From Acidobacteriota bacterium (GTDB lineage Bacteria; Acidobacteriota; Terriglobia; Acidiferrales; UBA7541): a stretch of 56,576 nt of DNA. Shown piece after piece: positions 24,776-34,068 of the stretch. The notes under the pieces are model-generated. The model saw nothing but the letters and a program-made list of their open reading frames with translations. It was not told the DNA's origin and ran no database searches. How positions within the stretch are numbered: the first letter of the stretch is position 1; each line of letters opens with the position of its first letter. The stretch is taken from contig JAJPIE010000076.1 of the NCBI GenBank assembly GCA_021324935.1, positions 1 through 56,576 of the forward strand, read 5' to 3'. Position numbers and translations under genes: made by a program.

Positions 24776-25075
24776 TTATTCCGTGAACTCCACCGTGAAA
24801 TTTCCCGCGTACCGTGATTCCATTGCACTCGGCTCTTCCGATACACCGGAAACACGCGCCATCCTTGGCCCTTTTTCCAGGCCCCTGCGCAACGCATGGA
24901 GTTTCTCCGCCGTACCCATGGCAAGCACTTCCACGCTGCCGTCGCGCCGATTTCGCACAAATCCGTCGATCTCGAGCTTTCCCGCAAGGTGCTCCACGAA
25001 ATTCCGGTAGCCCACTCCCTGCACGCGCCCTGTCACCACATACCGCCGCGCAACGATCGGTTCGCTCACAATCAT
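24776..25075 (-). CDS. acyP: Acylphosphatase
   Basis: A small (99-aa) hydrolase of carboxyl-phosphate bonds. The family markers are GRVQGVGYRNFVEHLA, with the catalytic Arg, and GFVRNRRDGSVEVLAMG, with the catalytic Asn. The N-terminus has about ten residues before the first beta strand. It precedes apt on the same strand, 15 nt apart. Confidence 0.94.
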   Translation of the reverse strand: MIVSEPIVARRYVVTGRVQGVGYRNFVEHLAGKLEIDGFVRNRRDGSVEVLAMGTAEKLHALRRGLEKGPRMARVSGVSEEPSAMESRYAGNFTVEFTE

Positions 25076-25195
25076 TCGAGTTTACCAGAGCCTCCGGCCA
25101 CTCCTCCAAATCGGCCGGCGAGCCCGGCGCGAGTACGTTACACTGGTATGGAACCGCAGGCGGCGCAATGCCGCGCTGCCCGCATCCTAGACCAT

Positions 25196-26086
25196 ATGAA
25201 GCGCAATCCCGCCAGTTCCGCATGCAATCACGTTCGCGCATGTTGCTCCATGCTCCTGCTCGCCGCCCCGTTACTCGTCGCGCCCTGCATTCTGGCTCAG
25301 GATGACGCCGCTGGTCCCATGGCCCCTCCACCCGAGCACAAGCCCGTCGCGCGCGTCGTCGGCGTGCTACCGGAGGCTCCGCCCTCTCTGCCACCCGAGC
25401 AAATCATCAGCGCCTTCGTTAAAAAGGAAGATCTCTACCAGAACGAGCGCGCGCAATTTTCCTATCGCCGCACGATTCGTATTCAAGAGTTCGGCCCCGA
25501 CGGCCGCCCCAGCGGAGAATACGACGCTACGTATCAAGCTGTCCGCGCCCCCGATGGCCAAATCTACGAAAAAGCGCTGGCCGCGCCGGAAACCTCTCTG
25601 CAATACCTGCAATTCGAGCCCGAGGATGCGCATTACTTCGCCAGCATTCCCGCTTACCCGCTGACCACCAGCCAGCTCGGCAAATATGACGTGAAATATC
25701 TGGGCACGGAAAAAGTGGATGAAATCGATTGCTACATTTTCCAGGTGCATCCGAAAACGCTGGAACGCAAGCGCCCGTATTTCGACGGCGTCATCTGGGT
25801 GGATCAAGTCTATTTGGAGGTGGTGAAGACTTACGGCAAATGGATCACAGACCTCGGCCCAATGCGCCCGGGGAATCTGCCATTCGGCATTTTCGAAACC
25901 TATCGCGAAAACGTCGAGGGCAAGTATTGGTTCCCGAACTACTCGCGTTCCGACGACATGTTCAAGTTGAAGGACCGCGACATCCCGGTTCGCGTCACCA
26001 TCAAGTGGAGCGACTTCAAGCCTTTCCCGCCGATCGTAACTTCGTCCACGCCCGGCCAGCCTCCGCCGGCCCCTCCAAAGCCCTAG
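25196..26086 (+). CDS. Secreted LolA-like protein
   Basis: A 296-aa exported protein. The start is ATG 25196, giving a signal peptide (residues 12-35, SMLLLAAPLLVAPCILAQ); ATG 25148 is a less likely option. The mature part has repeated beta-strand stretches: QFSYRRTIRIQEFGPDG, DVKYLGTEKVDEIDCYIFQVHPK, and FDGVIWVDQVYLEVVKTYGK. These recall the LolA/outer-membrane lipoprotein-sorting fold. The C-terminus is Pro-rich. It stands alone on the plus strand opposite acyP and HAD genes, so no operon partner gives its role. LolA similarity is by pattern only. Confidence 0.7.
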   Translation: MKRNPASSACNHVRACCSMLLLAAPLLVAPCILAQDDAAGPMAPPPEHKPVARVVGVLPEAPPSLPPEQIISAFVKKEDLYQNERAQFSYRRTIRIQEFGPDGRPSGEYDATYQAVRAPDGQIYEKALAAPETSLQYLQFEPEDAHYFASIPAYPLTTSQLGKYDVKYLGTEKVDEIDCYIFQVHPKTLERKRPYFDGVIWVDQVYLEVVKTYGKWITDLGPMRPGNLPFGIFETYRENVEGKYWFPNYSRSDDMFKLKDRDIPVRVTIKWSDFKPFPPIVTSSTPGQPPPAPPKP

Positions 26087-26132
26087 CTGGTATCCCAGCC
26101 GGAGATCACTCGACTGGCATTCTCACCGCCAA

Positions 26133-26795
26133 TCAGCCCGTTCGATCGCCAAACACATCTCGCAGCACTCCGGGCAATTCCTCCAACCCATTCAGCAAAA
26201 TTTCCGGCTCCACCGCGCGCAACCTCTTTTCCGTCGGAAACGGACCGAGCACCGCGATCGCCCGCACGCCTGCGGCTCGCGCCATTTCCACGTCTTCGGG
26301 CGTATCGCCCACGTAGACACAATGCTGCGGTTCCTTCTTTATTTCTTTCAGAGCCTTCAGCAGCGGCGCCGGGTGGGGTTTTTTCTCTCGCGTATCGCCG
26401 CCCAGCACCCGCGTGCGGAATACCCGCGTCAGCCGAAACTCTCGCAATTGCTTGCTCACCCGCGCACGGTCCCCGCTGCTCACCAACCCGAGTTGATGGC
26501 TTCGATTAAGTTGTGCCAGCACGCGCCGCGTCGCGGCCATCAGTTTGGAAGGATGTTTCGCGTAGTAGGCGCGCCAGACGCGGTCCGCCTCGTCCCAGCG
26601 CTCTTCCGGGATCCTCGCTGCGCGATACACGGCATACCAATCCGGCGAGTAGTGCTGCTCGAGTTCCGCGAGTCCCCAATTCACGCCCAGCTCGCGGAAC
26701 ATCGCCAGGTAGGCCTGCGAATCCGCGTGATAGGAATCGATCAGCGTTCCGTCCCAATCGAACAAAACCGCGCGCAGCCCCGAAGGCGAGTTCAT
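26133..26795 (-). CDS. HAD-family phosphatase (phosphoglycolate phosphatase-like)
   Basis: A 220-aa HAD hydrolase. Motif I is LFDWDGTLIDSY with the nucleophile Asp, motif II is the Ser in LVSSGDRARV, the motif III Lys is in TREKKPHPAPLL, and motif IV is VYVGDTPEDVEMARAAG. The cap domain is the small alpha type seen in Gph and PpaX. The substrate is not defined. Single gene; the next gene upstream (PilZ) is 170 nt away. Confidence 0.9.
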   Translation of the reverse strand: MNSPSGLRAVLFDWDGTLIDSYHADSQAYLAMFRELGVNWGLAELEQHYSPDWYAVYRAARIPEERWDEADRVWRAYYAKHPSKLMAATRRVLAQLNRSHQLGLVSSGDRARVSKQLREFRLTRVFRTRVLGGDTREKKPHPAPLLKALKEIKKEPQHCVYVGDTPEDVEMARAAGVRAIAVLGPFPTEKRLRAVEPEILLNGLEELPGVLRDVFGDRTG

Positions 26796-26899
26796 GCCAT
26801 CAGATTAGCAGAAACGCGCTCGCGCATACTCCGGCCAAGGCACGGCCAAAGTTGCACGCCCATCGCTCGCGGCTTTCTGTTCTTGGCTTTTCTAATTAT

Positions 26900-26920
26900 T
26901 GATCGCTGGTTACTGGCTAC
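26900..26920. repeat. Short 7-bp-periodic repeat
   Basis: TGATCGC, TGGTTAC, TGGCTAC in a row, followed by CGG, between the HAD and PilZ genes. The TGGTTAC heptad resembles TGATTAC of the apt-side array. Confidence 0.5.
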
Positions 26921-26966
26921 CGGCCGAAGTCAGAATCGAGCGTCAACCACGCCAACATCCGGGGCT

Positions 26967-27509
26967 TTATTCCGTCGAGAATTGGCCCGGTATATGATCG
27001 TCCCGGTCAAACGCAAAATCATCAAAGCTGGCGGCAATGCCGAACCAGCCGGGCATATTCGCGGGTTCCACGCGGCGCACCCGCGCTTTCGAAGAAACCA
27101 CCACATTGCCGTAACCCAGCGGCCGGCTGACGAGCACAATATCCAGCTCGATTTCCGTATCCACGGGCAGCGTCTTGGGGCAAAGGAAAAACACGCCCGA
27201 AGAACTGATATCCCGCGTCACCAGGGTCACTGGATACTCTTCCATGAGTCCGTTCACACTGCGCAGCTTCAGCGGCAGCTTCAGCGAAGCCCGCGGGCAT
27301 TCGCGCTGCTCCAGGTGCACACCAACCGCGTGCGTGGGCACGCGCACGAATCGCCGTGGCTGCGGCGTGCGCAAAAGCGGCATCACCCGCAGCGTCGGCG
27401 CCTTCGGCTCTGCAACGCCATTGGCGGGAGCGGGAGCCGCTCCCTGGGGCGTTGCATCTTGCTTTATTGGAAAATTGTCCCAAGCTAACGCGTGATTCCC
27501 GGCACTCAT
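26967..27509 (-). CDS. PilZ-domain protein, probable c-di-GMP receptor
   Basis: A 180-aa protein. The start is ATG 27509, with GAGGGGTGAG upstream; a longer in-frame start at 27554 lacks this. Residues 1-55 are Pro/Ala rich and likely flexible. The PilZ domain has the c-di-GMP motifs RxxxR (RECPR, 69-73) and DxSxxG (DISSSG, 100-105) intact, so ligand binding is expected. No enzymatic domain is fused. The partner is unknown; the flanking genes give no clue. Confidence 0.85.
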   Translation of the reverse strand: MSAGNHALAWDNFPIKQDATPQGAAPAPANGVAEPKAPTLRVMPLLRTPQPRRFVRVPTHAVGVHLEQRECPRASLKLPLKLRSVNGLMEEYPVTLVTRDISSSGVFFLCPKTLPVDTEIELDIVLVSRPLGYGNVVVSSKARVRRVEPANMPGWFGIAASFDDFAFDRDDHIPGQFSTE

Positions 27510-27798
27510 CTCACCCCTCAGAGAGATGAATTTCCACAGCTTTCCACCGCGCAAGTTCTATTACCAGAGCTACTAGACACGACCCCAGAAAGAAGTTGGG
27601 CTGCCAAAATGCCATTTTCAACAGGGACTGTCAACGTGTGGAAAACGGGCAAAGTGCTCTAAACTGAAACACTTAGGACTAGTACTAAGCCGCTTGTTGC
27701 TTGAACCTTCGACTCCCCTTCGCCTTTCCCGCTCTCCTTCCAATATGGTCGCTGTCTTTCTCTGGGTTTCACGCTATCCTCCCCGCTTTGGTCTCCTG

Positions 27799-28800
27799 AT
27801 GCGTGCCGATTCGCTCCCTGCCACGACAAACGCCAGTTCTGCCTCGCCACCTGGCGACGTTGCGTCGCGTTCCTTGGTGTTGCTCTCATTCACCGCGGTC
27901 TACTTGCTCTGGGGCTCCACATACTTCTTCATCCGCATCGGCATCGAGTCCGTGCCGCCCTTGGTGTTATCGGCCATGCGGCATACGACGATGGGTCTGG
28001 TGTTCTATCCGATTTCGCGGCTGGTGACCCGGGAAAAGCCCACCCGGCCACAATGGGGCACCGCCATTCTCACTGGCTTGTTGCTTTTGCTTTGCGGAAA
28101 TGGCGCAGTTTCCTGGTCGGAGACGCGCGTCCCCTCCGGTATTGCCGCCTTGTTGGTGGCCACGGTCTCGCTTTGGATGGTCACGTTGGACTGGCTGCGG
28201 CCGGGCGGCGTGCGGCCCGCTCCCCGGGCGCGGCTCGGATTCGCGCTGGGATTCGTGGGGATCGGCCTTCTGGTAGGTCCGGCGCACCTGGGCGGCTCGG
28301 AACGGGTAAATCTCACCGGTTCGGCCATCCTGCTGTTGGGTTCCTTAGCCTGGGCGACAGGTTCCATCTACTCCCGTCACCATCCGTTGCCGCATTCGCC
28401 CCAATTGGCGGTGGGCATGCAATCGCTGGCAGGGGGAGCTGGGCTTTGGCTCCTCGCCACGCTGTCGGGTGAAGTGCGCGACTTTCATCCCTCTCAAGTC
28501 CCACTTCGCGCGTGGCTCGCCATCTTGTACCTCGTGGTCTTCGGCTCCGCCATCGGTTTTTCCGCCTACGTCTACATCCTGCGTCATAGCACGGCTTCCC
28601 GAGTGGCCACCTATGCGTTTATCAATCCGGTCGTGGCCCTTCTGTTGGGCTGGCTGCTGCTAGGTGAGCCGCTTACGCGGCGGACGCTGCTGGCCAGCGG
28701 CACCATCCTTGCCGCTGTGCTGCTGGTCATTACCGCTCCGCCCTCGCCCTCAATCGCTCCCACCGAGCAGGAGATAATCCCCATCCCCGGCGAAGCCTAG
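27799..28800 (+). CDS. EamA/DMT-family transporter
   Basis: A 333-aa membrane protein with about ten helices and two EamA repeats. The first has LLSFTAVYLLWGSTYFFIRIGIESVPP, the second LLLGSLAWATGSIYSRHH and the end VATYAFINPVVALLLGWLLLGEPLTRRTLLASGTIL, typical of YedA-type drug/metabolite exporters. ATG 27799 fits the usual short N-terminus; earlier in-frame ATGs would add 18-35 residues. The substrate is unknown. A hairpin after the stop separates it from the convergent PEP-CTERM gene. Confidence 0.9.
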   Translation: MRADSLPATTNASSASPPGDVASRSLVLLSFTAVYLLWGSTYFFIRIGIESVPPLVLSAMRHTTMGLVFYPISRLVTREKPTRPQWGTAILTGLLLLLCGNGAVSWSETRVPSGIAALLVATVSLWMVTLDWLRPGGVRPAPRARLGFALGFVGIGLLVGPAHLGGSERVNLTGSAILLLGSLAWATGSIYSRHHPLPHSPQLAVGMQSLAGGAGLWLLATLSGEVRDFHPSQVPLRAWLAILYLVVFGSAIGFSAYVYILRHSTASRVATYAFINPVVALLLGWLLLGEPLTRRTLLASGTILAAVLLVITAPPSPSIAPTEQEIIPIPGEA

Positions 28801-28835
28801 CCGAGAGCTTCGGGGAAACTTCTCGCAAAAGAAAA

Positions 28836-28872
28836 CGACCAGGTTCCCCTTGCGACGCAGAGAACCAGGTCG
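28836..28872. terminator. Probable bidirectional terminator
   Basis: CGACCAGGTTC and GAACCAGGTCG form an 11-bp stem with one mismatch, loop of 15 nt, between the convergent EamA and PEP-CTERM genes. AAAAGAAAA on the left side would give a U-rich run for the leftward transcript. Confidence 0.55.
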
Positions 28873-28901
28873 TGGTTGCCGAACGTATCCAGGCTTCGAC
28901 G

Positions 28902-29654
28902 TTAACTTCCCAGCGAAATAAGCTTCTTCACCGCCAGGAGCAATCCCAGGGCGGACAATGTAAGCGTGAAGACCCCGGGCTCAGGAGTCGGCGCAGGCGA
29001 TGGGGGAGTTATCGTCGCGGTGGAAAGCAGGAAAAACGCGTTGCCGGTAACCGGTCCTTGGATAGAATCCGCGGTGCCGGAGAGGTTTCCGTCTGTCGCG
29101 GTGTCAATCAGGTTGCAGGCACCGGTAACGCCGGTGCAGGTGGACGAAGCCAGGAAGACGTTGAAACCCGCGCCGTTTGCAAAGCTGCTGCCGCTCAGGA
29201 TCGGGATCGAGTACATCGTGCCGTCCGCCGAGGTCAGATCCAGCGTCATCTGCGTGCTGCTGTTGAAAATCCCGGAAAACTGAAACTCGTTTGGCGTGAG
29301 CGTGGAAACCGAGTCGCCTACCAGCGGACTCGGGGCGTTGGTCCCGTAATCGGAGATATAGACCGGGGTGGTGCCGGAAAAAGTCGTCACCAAGTCGTAA
29401 GTTCCGGAAGTGAACCCCGACGTGGAGCCCGTGAAATTTCCGGACAAATTGCAGACGGTATTGCCCCCGACTGGGGAACAATCCCCCTGCTGGATGTACC
29501 AGTAGCCGATCCCTCCTATGTTCGTGATTCCATACCAAACGTAGTTCTGGCTGCTTTGCCCCAGATTGATGTTGACGGAGGTGTCCGCCATCACTCTCGA
29601 GCCCGAAAAGATAACCCAGGCGAGTGCCGCGATTGCCCACAGGTACTTTCGCAT
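28902..29654 (-). CDS. PEP-CTERM sorted surface protein
   Basis: A 250-aa exported protein. The signal peptide is KYLWAIAALAWVIFSGSRVMA. The mature region is rich in Ser, Thr, Gly and Asn with few charges. The C-terminus has PEP at TPEPGVFTLTLSALGLLLAVKKL, matching the PEP-CTERM pattern (PEP, hydrophobic helix, basic end), the target of an exosortase. No exosortase gene is in the window. Function is otherwise unknown; a role in exopolysaccharide-linked surface matrix is inferred from the family. Confidence 0.85.
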   Translation of the reverse strand: MRKYLWAIAALAWVIFSGSRVMADTSVNINLGQSSQNYVWYGITNIGGIGYWYIQQGDCSPVGGNTVCNLSGNFTGSTSGFTSGTYDLVTTFSGTTPVYISDYGTNAPSPLVGDSVSTLTPNEFQFSGIFNSSTQMTLDLTSADGTMYSIPILSGSSFANGAGFNVFLASSTCTGVTGACNLIDTATDGNLSGTADSIQGPVTGNAFFLLSTATITPPSPAPTPEPGVFTLTLSALGLLLAVKKLISLGS

Positions 29655-30117
29655 TTTTCGACCCTGCTCCTTCTTGAGCCAGAATGAATGCCGCCGCTTC
29701 TGGCTTCAGTGAATGGGACTGTTCACCGCAATTCCTTAGCCCCAGCAGCACACATCTCATGCATCTTGAGAAGCGCCCTTTCCCACCCGCTATTGGCCGT
29801 AGCTGCCCGCTCCTGTCCTGATCCATTTTCGACCAACCAGGAAAACGGACCCTTAAAGTGAGCTAGCCCGGAGAACTATTTTGCGCAGAATGGGTAGCAA
29901 AGCTCCCAAGTGGCTCGAACGTGCTGCCTCCACCAGGGCACTTGGTGTTTCCTGCAGAACTGAATGACGGGGGTATACCTCCTGGCTATCGTTTGAGATA
30001 ATACCGGCCGCCGAACTTTCCCTTTGTAGGGAATAATTCGAACTGCGGTTACCTCGGGTGCCGGGGCATTTGGGCCTGCTCTTTCCAAGATCCTTTTCGC
30101 CATTGAGTGGGTTACCT
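29655..30117. other. Divergent promoter region between PEP-CTERM and TPR genes
   Basis: No gene supported in 463 nt. Inverted CCAAGTG and CACTTGG segments lie at 29906-29912 and 29939-29945. An AT-rich TTTGAGATAATACC near 29991 could include a -10 for the TPR gene. No clear -35 is visible. Confidence 0.35.
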
Positions 30118-31545
30118 ATGGATTTGCACCAAAGTCGAGAATCCTCCGGACGCGAGTCCTCCGATCGGCGCTTGAACTCCTGGAAGGCCATCGGGGCTTT
30201 TTTTGAGCGCGACGAACGTACCGTTCGCCGCTGGGAAATCGACCGTGGCCTTCCGGTGCACCGCGTGCCCGGTTCCGGACGTTCCAGTGTTTACGCCTAT
30301 GTCGATGAACTGAATGAGTGGTTGCTCACAGCCGATGGGCAAGTGTCAGCGTCGGAACCGAACGAGAGCCCGGAAACGGCAGGGCATCCGGCTGTGGTCC
30401 AAACTCCGCCCAGCACAGGTCCGCGAACCAATTCCCCATCGCGCAGGACTTACATATTTTTGCTAGCGGCCGCCATCTTGCTCTTGCTGGCTGCCTCCCC
30501 GATCGTTTATCGCAGATATTTGAGCGCCCATTCGGCCGCCAGCCCCGCGCTGCCCGCCGGCATGAAAGCCGCGGCGAATCCGGAAGCGCAGGAGTTTTAC
30601 CTGCAAGGCTTGTATTACTGGAACAAACGAGCGCCGGAAGATCTCAACCGTGGTCTCGATGCCTTCACGCAATCGGTTGTCCACGACCCGAATTACGCGC
30701 CGGCCTATGTGGGACTCGCCAACTGTTACAACCTTCTCCGCGAATACACGCTGATGCCGCCCAAAGAGGCTTATCCCCGCGCGATCGCGGCGGCGCAGCG
30801 GGCTATCGCGCTCGACGACTCGCTCCCGGAAGCCCACACCGCGCTGGCCTTCGCGGATATGTATTGGGTCTGGGACGCGCGCTCCGCCGACCGGGAATTC
30901 CGGAGGGCGCTCGCGCTTGACCCCAATTCCGTGGTCGCCCACCATTGGTACGGTACCGCGCTCTTTGTGATGGGGCGCTACTCGGAAGCCATCGCGCAAA
31001 TCGATCAGGCGCAGCAACTCGACCCACCATCCTCTGCGATCCTGGCCGATAAAGGCTTGATCCTTTTCTATGCTGGAGAGAGAAGCCAGGCGGTTTCCTT
31101 GCTCCGGGAATTGGAGGTTTCCGAGCCCACGTTTCTTTCGCCGCACCGCTATTTGAGGGAGATTGCGCTGGCCACCGGCGATTACAAGAGCTTTCTGTCC
31201 GAATCCAGGCAGATGGCCGGACTGCTGCGTGATTCCGGCCGTCTGGAAATTGCCAAAAGCGCGGAAGGAGGATACGCCGCGGCCGGTGGGCCCGGAATGT
31301 TGCGAGCCATGTTGCGTGAAGCGCAGCGATTGCAAGCAGAGGGAAAAATGTCCGCGTTCGAATTGGCGGGCATTTACGCTCTGCTCAAAGACCGTGGACA
31401 AGCGCTCCGTCTTCTGCATCTTTCCGTCGAAAATCACGAAGCCGAAGCAATCGCCATCCGGAATGAACCCAGCTTTCAGGCCATGCACGGCGACCCCGCT
31501 TTCCAGAAGCTTGTCGCGAAGGTCGGCCTTCCTTCGCTCAACTGA
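30118..31545 (+). CDS. Membrane protein with N-terminal HTH and C-terminal TPR repeats
   Basis: A 475-aa protein with a cytoplasmic DNA-binding head (residues 20-70, SWKAIGAFFERDERTVRRWE, RGLPVHRVPG, excisionase/MerR-like fold), a Ser/Thr/Pro linker, one membrane helix at 111-131, and TPR-like helical repeats in 155-400 (ALEAFTQSVVHDPNYAPAYVGLANCY-type units). Start ATG 30118 follows a long in-frame stretch without conserved character. This resembles CadC-type one-component regulators in Acidobacteriota that carry signals across the membrane by TPR binding. The target gene is unknown; the divergent PEP-CTERM gene is a candidate. Confidence 0.82.
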   Translation: MDLHQSRESSGRESSDRRLNSWKAIGAFFERDERTVRRWEIDRGLPVHRVPGSGRSSVYAYVDELNEWLLTADGQVSASEPNESPETAGHPAVVQTPPSTGPRTNSPSRRTYIFLLAAAILLLLAASPIVYRRYLSAHSAASPALPAGMKAAANPEAQEFYLQGLYYWNKRAPEDLNRGLDAFTQSVVHDPNYAPAYVGLANCYNLLREYTLMPPKEAYPRAIAAAQRAIALDDSLPEAHTALAFADMYWVWDARSADREFRRALALDPNSVVAHHWYGTALFVMGRYSEAIAQIDQAQQLDPPSSAILADKGLILFYAGERSQAVSLLRELEVSEPTFLSPHRYLREIALATGDYKSFLSESRQMAGLLRDSGRLEIAKSAEGGYAAAGGPGMLRAMLREAQRLQAEGKMSAFELAGIYALLKDRGQALRLLHLSVENHEAEAIAIRNEPSFQAMHGDPAFQKLVAKVGLPSLN

Positions 31546-31687
31546 GATATTTGACTTTCGGTAGGTTGGCCCAGGGTGGCGAAGCCCCACCGAAGCGGGT
31601 CAACCGGATGATGGCGATCCTTCCTATCGCCTGTTTGACGCCACAAAGCGGATAGATTGCTATCATCAATTTACGTAGTCTTGGCGC

Positions 31688-32773
31688 ATGAACTTCATGG
31701 TCAGCAATCCCACATCGAATTCCATCCCTCCGCAAACCGCCGCGGAATTTTGGCGCGCCACGCTGCAGCGGGATTTGCGCGCCGACGGAAAATTCGTGTT
31801 TGCCGTGCGCTCCACGCATATCTATTGCCGGCCCACTTGCCCGGCGCGCCGCCCCCGTCGCGAAAACGCAGAGTTCTTCAGGACGACGCAGGAAGCCGAA
31901 CGCCACGGCTACCGGCCTTGCCGGCGCTGTCGTCCGCAGGAGCAGCAGGCGGGGGTCGCGTTGGTGCAGCGCGCCGCGAAGCTGCTGGGGGCCGCCAGCG
32001 AAGACCAAGTCGTTCGCCTGGACGACATCGCCGCGAAACTCGGCACTTCCCCGGCAAAGCTGCGCCGCGCGTTTCATCGTATGACCGGGCTGACCCCGCG
32101 TGAATTTGCCCACGCCGCGCGCCTCGAAAAATTCAAGAAACTCTTGCGCGAGGGCGCGCAAATCGCCGACGCGCTTTATTCCTGCGGCTACGGGTCGCCC
32201 AGCCGCATCTACGAAAAAACAAATTCACAATTGGGGATGACGCCGGCGTCGTATCGAAAGGGAGGAGCAGGCATGGAGATCGCTTATACGGTTGCACCCA
32301 GTTCGCTCGGAAAAGTTTTGGTCGCGGCCACGGAGCGCGGCGTTTCCGCCGTCTATCTGGGCGACGACGAGCGCGCGCTGGTTTCCGCGTTGCAGAAAGA
32401 ATATCCCCGGGCGGACATCCGGCGCTCCGCGGATTGCCATGCGGCATGGCTCAACGAAATTCTGAGTCGCGTGGAAGGCCATCCGCCCAGCGTCGATTTG
32501 CCCCTGGATGTGCAGGCCACGGCGTTTCAGCGCCGCGTGTGGCAGGAGCTGCAGAAGATTCCGCGCGGCGCCACGCGCACCTACACGCAGGTAGCGCGCG
32601 CGCTCGGCAAGCCCAACTCGGTGCGGGCCGTGGCTCGTGCTTGCGCCACGAATCCCACTTCCATCGTGGTGCCGTGCCATCGCGTGGTTCGCGCCGATGG
32701 CGCGCTGGCTGGCTATCGTTGGGGGTTGCAGCGCAAGGAAAAACTGCTGCGGCGCGAAGCGGCTTCCGCCTGA
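31688..32773 (+). CDS. ada: Bifunctional Ada: DNA methylphosphotriester and O6-alkylguanine methyltransferase
   Basis: A 361-aa repair protein and transcription activator. N-Ada has the four Zn Cys C47, C51, C78 and C81, with the same spacing as E. coli C38, C42, C69, C72; C47 is the phosphotriester methyl acceptor. An AraC-type HTH follows (about 95-195, LDDIAAKLGTSPAKLRRAFHR). C-terminal Ogt domain has the acceptor Cys330 in VPCHRVVR and the wing motif NSVRAVARACATNP. All parts are intact, so self-activated alkylation response is expected. Start ATG 31688; MVSNPT 4 codons later is an alternative. Confidence 0.95.
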   Translation: MNFMVSNPTSNSIPPQTAAEFWRATLQRDLRADGKFVFAVRSTHIYCRPTCPARRPRRENAEFFRTTQEAERHGYRPCRRCRPQEQQAGVALVQRAAKLLGAASEDQVVRLDDIAAKLGTSPAKLRRAFHRMTGLTPREFAHAARLEKFKKLLREGAQIADALYSCGYGSPSRIYEKTNSQLGMTPASYRKGGAGMEIAYTVAPSSLGKVLVAATERGVSAVYLGDDERALVSALQKEYPRADIRRSADCHAAWLNEILSRVEGHPPSVDLPLDVQATAFQRRVWQELQKIPRGATRTYTQVARALGKPNSVRAVARACATNPTSIVVPCHRVVRADGALAGYRWGLQRKEKLLRREAASA

Positions 32774-32877
32774 GCGCCAAGCGTGGACAGACCAATCCCG
32801 AAGGTCCTGTTTCTGCTCAGGGCCCTCAGGATCTCAACTCCGGTATTCGCAGGGCTTCCAGCTCGGATAGATTTCTC

Positions 32878-33582
32878 TTACTCGCCGCGTGGTTTTTCGA
32901 TCTTCGTGCCTTTCGGCCAATCCGGCTTGAACTTTCCATCGCCGATCTTCAAATTCTTCATTACCTTGCGGTAGCGTGATAGAAAGTAGTCTCCCGAGCC
33001 GGCTTCGAAAAACTTCTGCTGCACGGGCAGCCAGGACGCTTCATCCACCCACATGCGGATCTTCGTGATCTGTTTGCGTACTTCGTCCGACTTAGGCACC
33101 AGGTCCAGCACCGCCATCTTCTGCCCGTCCAGGTCTTCTTCTCCAGCCAATGAAACCTCGTAATTTTTCTTCAGGCTTTCTGCTCGCGTGCCAAATCCCA
33201 GCGCCAGATACTCATCCGCCAGCGCGCGGTTTTTCCCGATGTTGTACTCCTCCACGCGGTTGATTTTCGGGTTATAGATGTAAAGGTTGTCGCCGTTGCG
33301 CAGAATCGTGCGCGGATCCGGATTGATAAAATCGATGCGCAATTTCGAATCCTTGCGCACGTAAATTTCTCCCGATTCGGTCGAAGAGTCCTTCACCAGC
33401 GCCGTGTATGTAGTGTGCTCCAGAGCCGCTGTCAGGCTCTTAAAATCGTCGGCGGATTTGTCCATCATCGAAAGGACATACTCCAGCGACATCTTGGCCG
33501 GGCTCTGGCTGATTCCCGCGGCGAAGGCGGTCGCGGCCGTTCCGAGCAGTGAAAACAATACGACGAGGGCATTTCGTCTCAA
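32878..33582 (-). CDS. LolA-like periplasmic lipoprotein carrier
   Basis: A 234-aa exported protein with signal peptide (NALVVLFSLLGTAATAFAA). The mature part has LolA-fold stretches: LTAALEHTTYTALVKDSS, SGEIYVRKDSKLRIDFINPD, GDNLYIYNPKINRVEEY, and later ITKIRMWVDEASWLPVQQKFFE. This pattern is that of the outer-membrane lipoprotein carrier/LolA group. It is last of the leftward operon with a MacB-type permease, ATPase and LolB-like lipoprotein, 96 nt after a small membrane protein. Identity as true LolA needs structure comparison; the context makes an envelope export role likely. Confidence 0.75.
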   Translation of the reverse strand: MRRNALVVLFSLLGTAATAFAAGISQSPAKMSLEYVLSMMDKSADDFKSLTAALEHTTYTALVKDSSTESGEIYVRKDSKLRIDFINPDPRTILRNGDNLYIYNPKINRVEEYNIGKNRALADEYLALGFGTRAESLKKNYEVSLAGEEDLDGQKMAVLDLVPKSDEVRKQITKIRMWVDEASWLPVQQKFFEAGSGDYFLSRYRKVMKNLKIGDGKFKPDWPKGTKIEKPRGE

Positions 33583-33678
33583 AGCATCCCCTGTTCCGAT
33601 TCGCAGTGGTTATCCCCTGAAATCGTAGCATAACGCGGCCGGTGGCGATGTCCACCGCGATTCGGCCATGCGTTTGAT

Positions 33679-34065
33679 TCAGTGCTTGATTTCCACCTGG
33701 TAGGCGATCACGTTGCCTTGCTCGTCGCGCAGCGCCTCGATTTTCCCGATGGCGAAACGCCCGTCGCTCAACCCTGGGCCCGCTTTTTGCAGCACGTTGT
33801 GCAGCGCGTTCTGAAGCGATGGCGTCCGCTCCGGCGGCGCGAGCACGCGCGAATCCACCTTATAAATCTCCGTTTCCCCGGACTTCTCTATCCTTTCCAC
33901 CAACGCGGGATTTACCGGAAGCCCCACCTGCGGCTGGTCGTGAAACCAGCTCTTTGGCGTGAAGACAAATGCGACGATCAGCGCCACCGCGACGTCGTAT
34001 TGCCACGATCCGCGTTCGTACGACCAGAAAAACATCTTGTTCAGCGCTTGCCCGATTCCTGCCAT
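33679..34065 (-). CDS. Small membrane-anchored protein of unknown function
   Basis: A 128-aa protein with one hydrophobic segment at about 22-38 (SWQYDVAVALIVAFVFTP). The rest is soluble, with IYKVDSRVLAPPERT and a C-terminus predicted as beta (FAIGKIEALRDEQGNVIAYQVEIKH). I recognise no family. It starts 3 nt after the ATPase stop, so it belongs to that transporter's operon and may be an accessory subunit. Confidence 0.72.
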   Translation of the reverse strand: MAGIGQALNKMFFWSYERGSWQYDVAVALIVAFVFTPKSWFHDQPQVGLPVNPALVERIEKSGETEIYKVDSRVLAPPERTPSLQNALHNVLQKAGPGLSDGRFAIGKIEALRDEQGNVIAYQVEIKH

Positions 34066-34068
34066 GGC

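Noticed and set aside
28836..28872. Operator between EamA and PEP-CTERM genes
   Set aside because: The two genes converge here, so a terminator explains the inverted repeat better.
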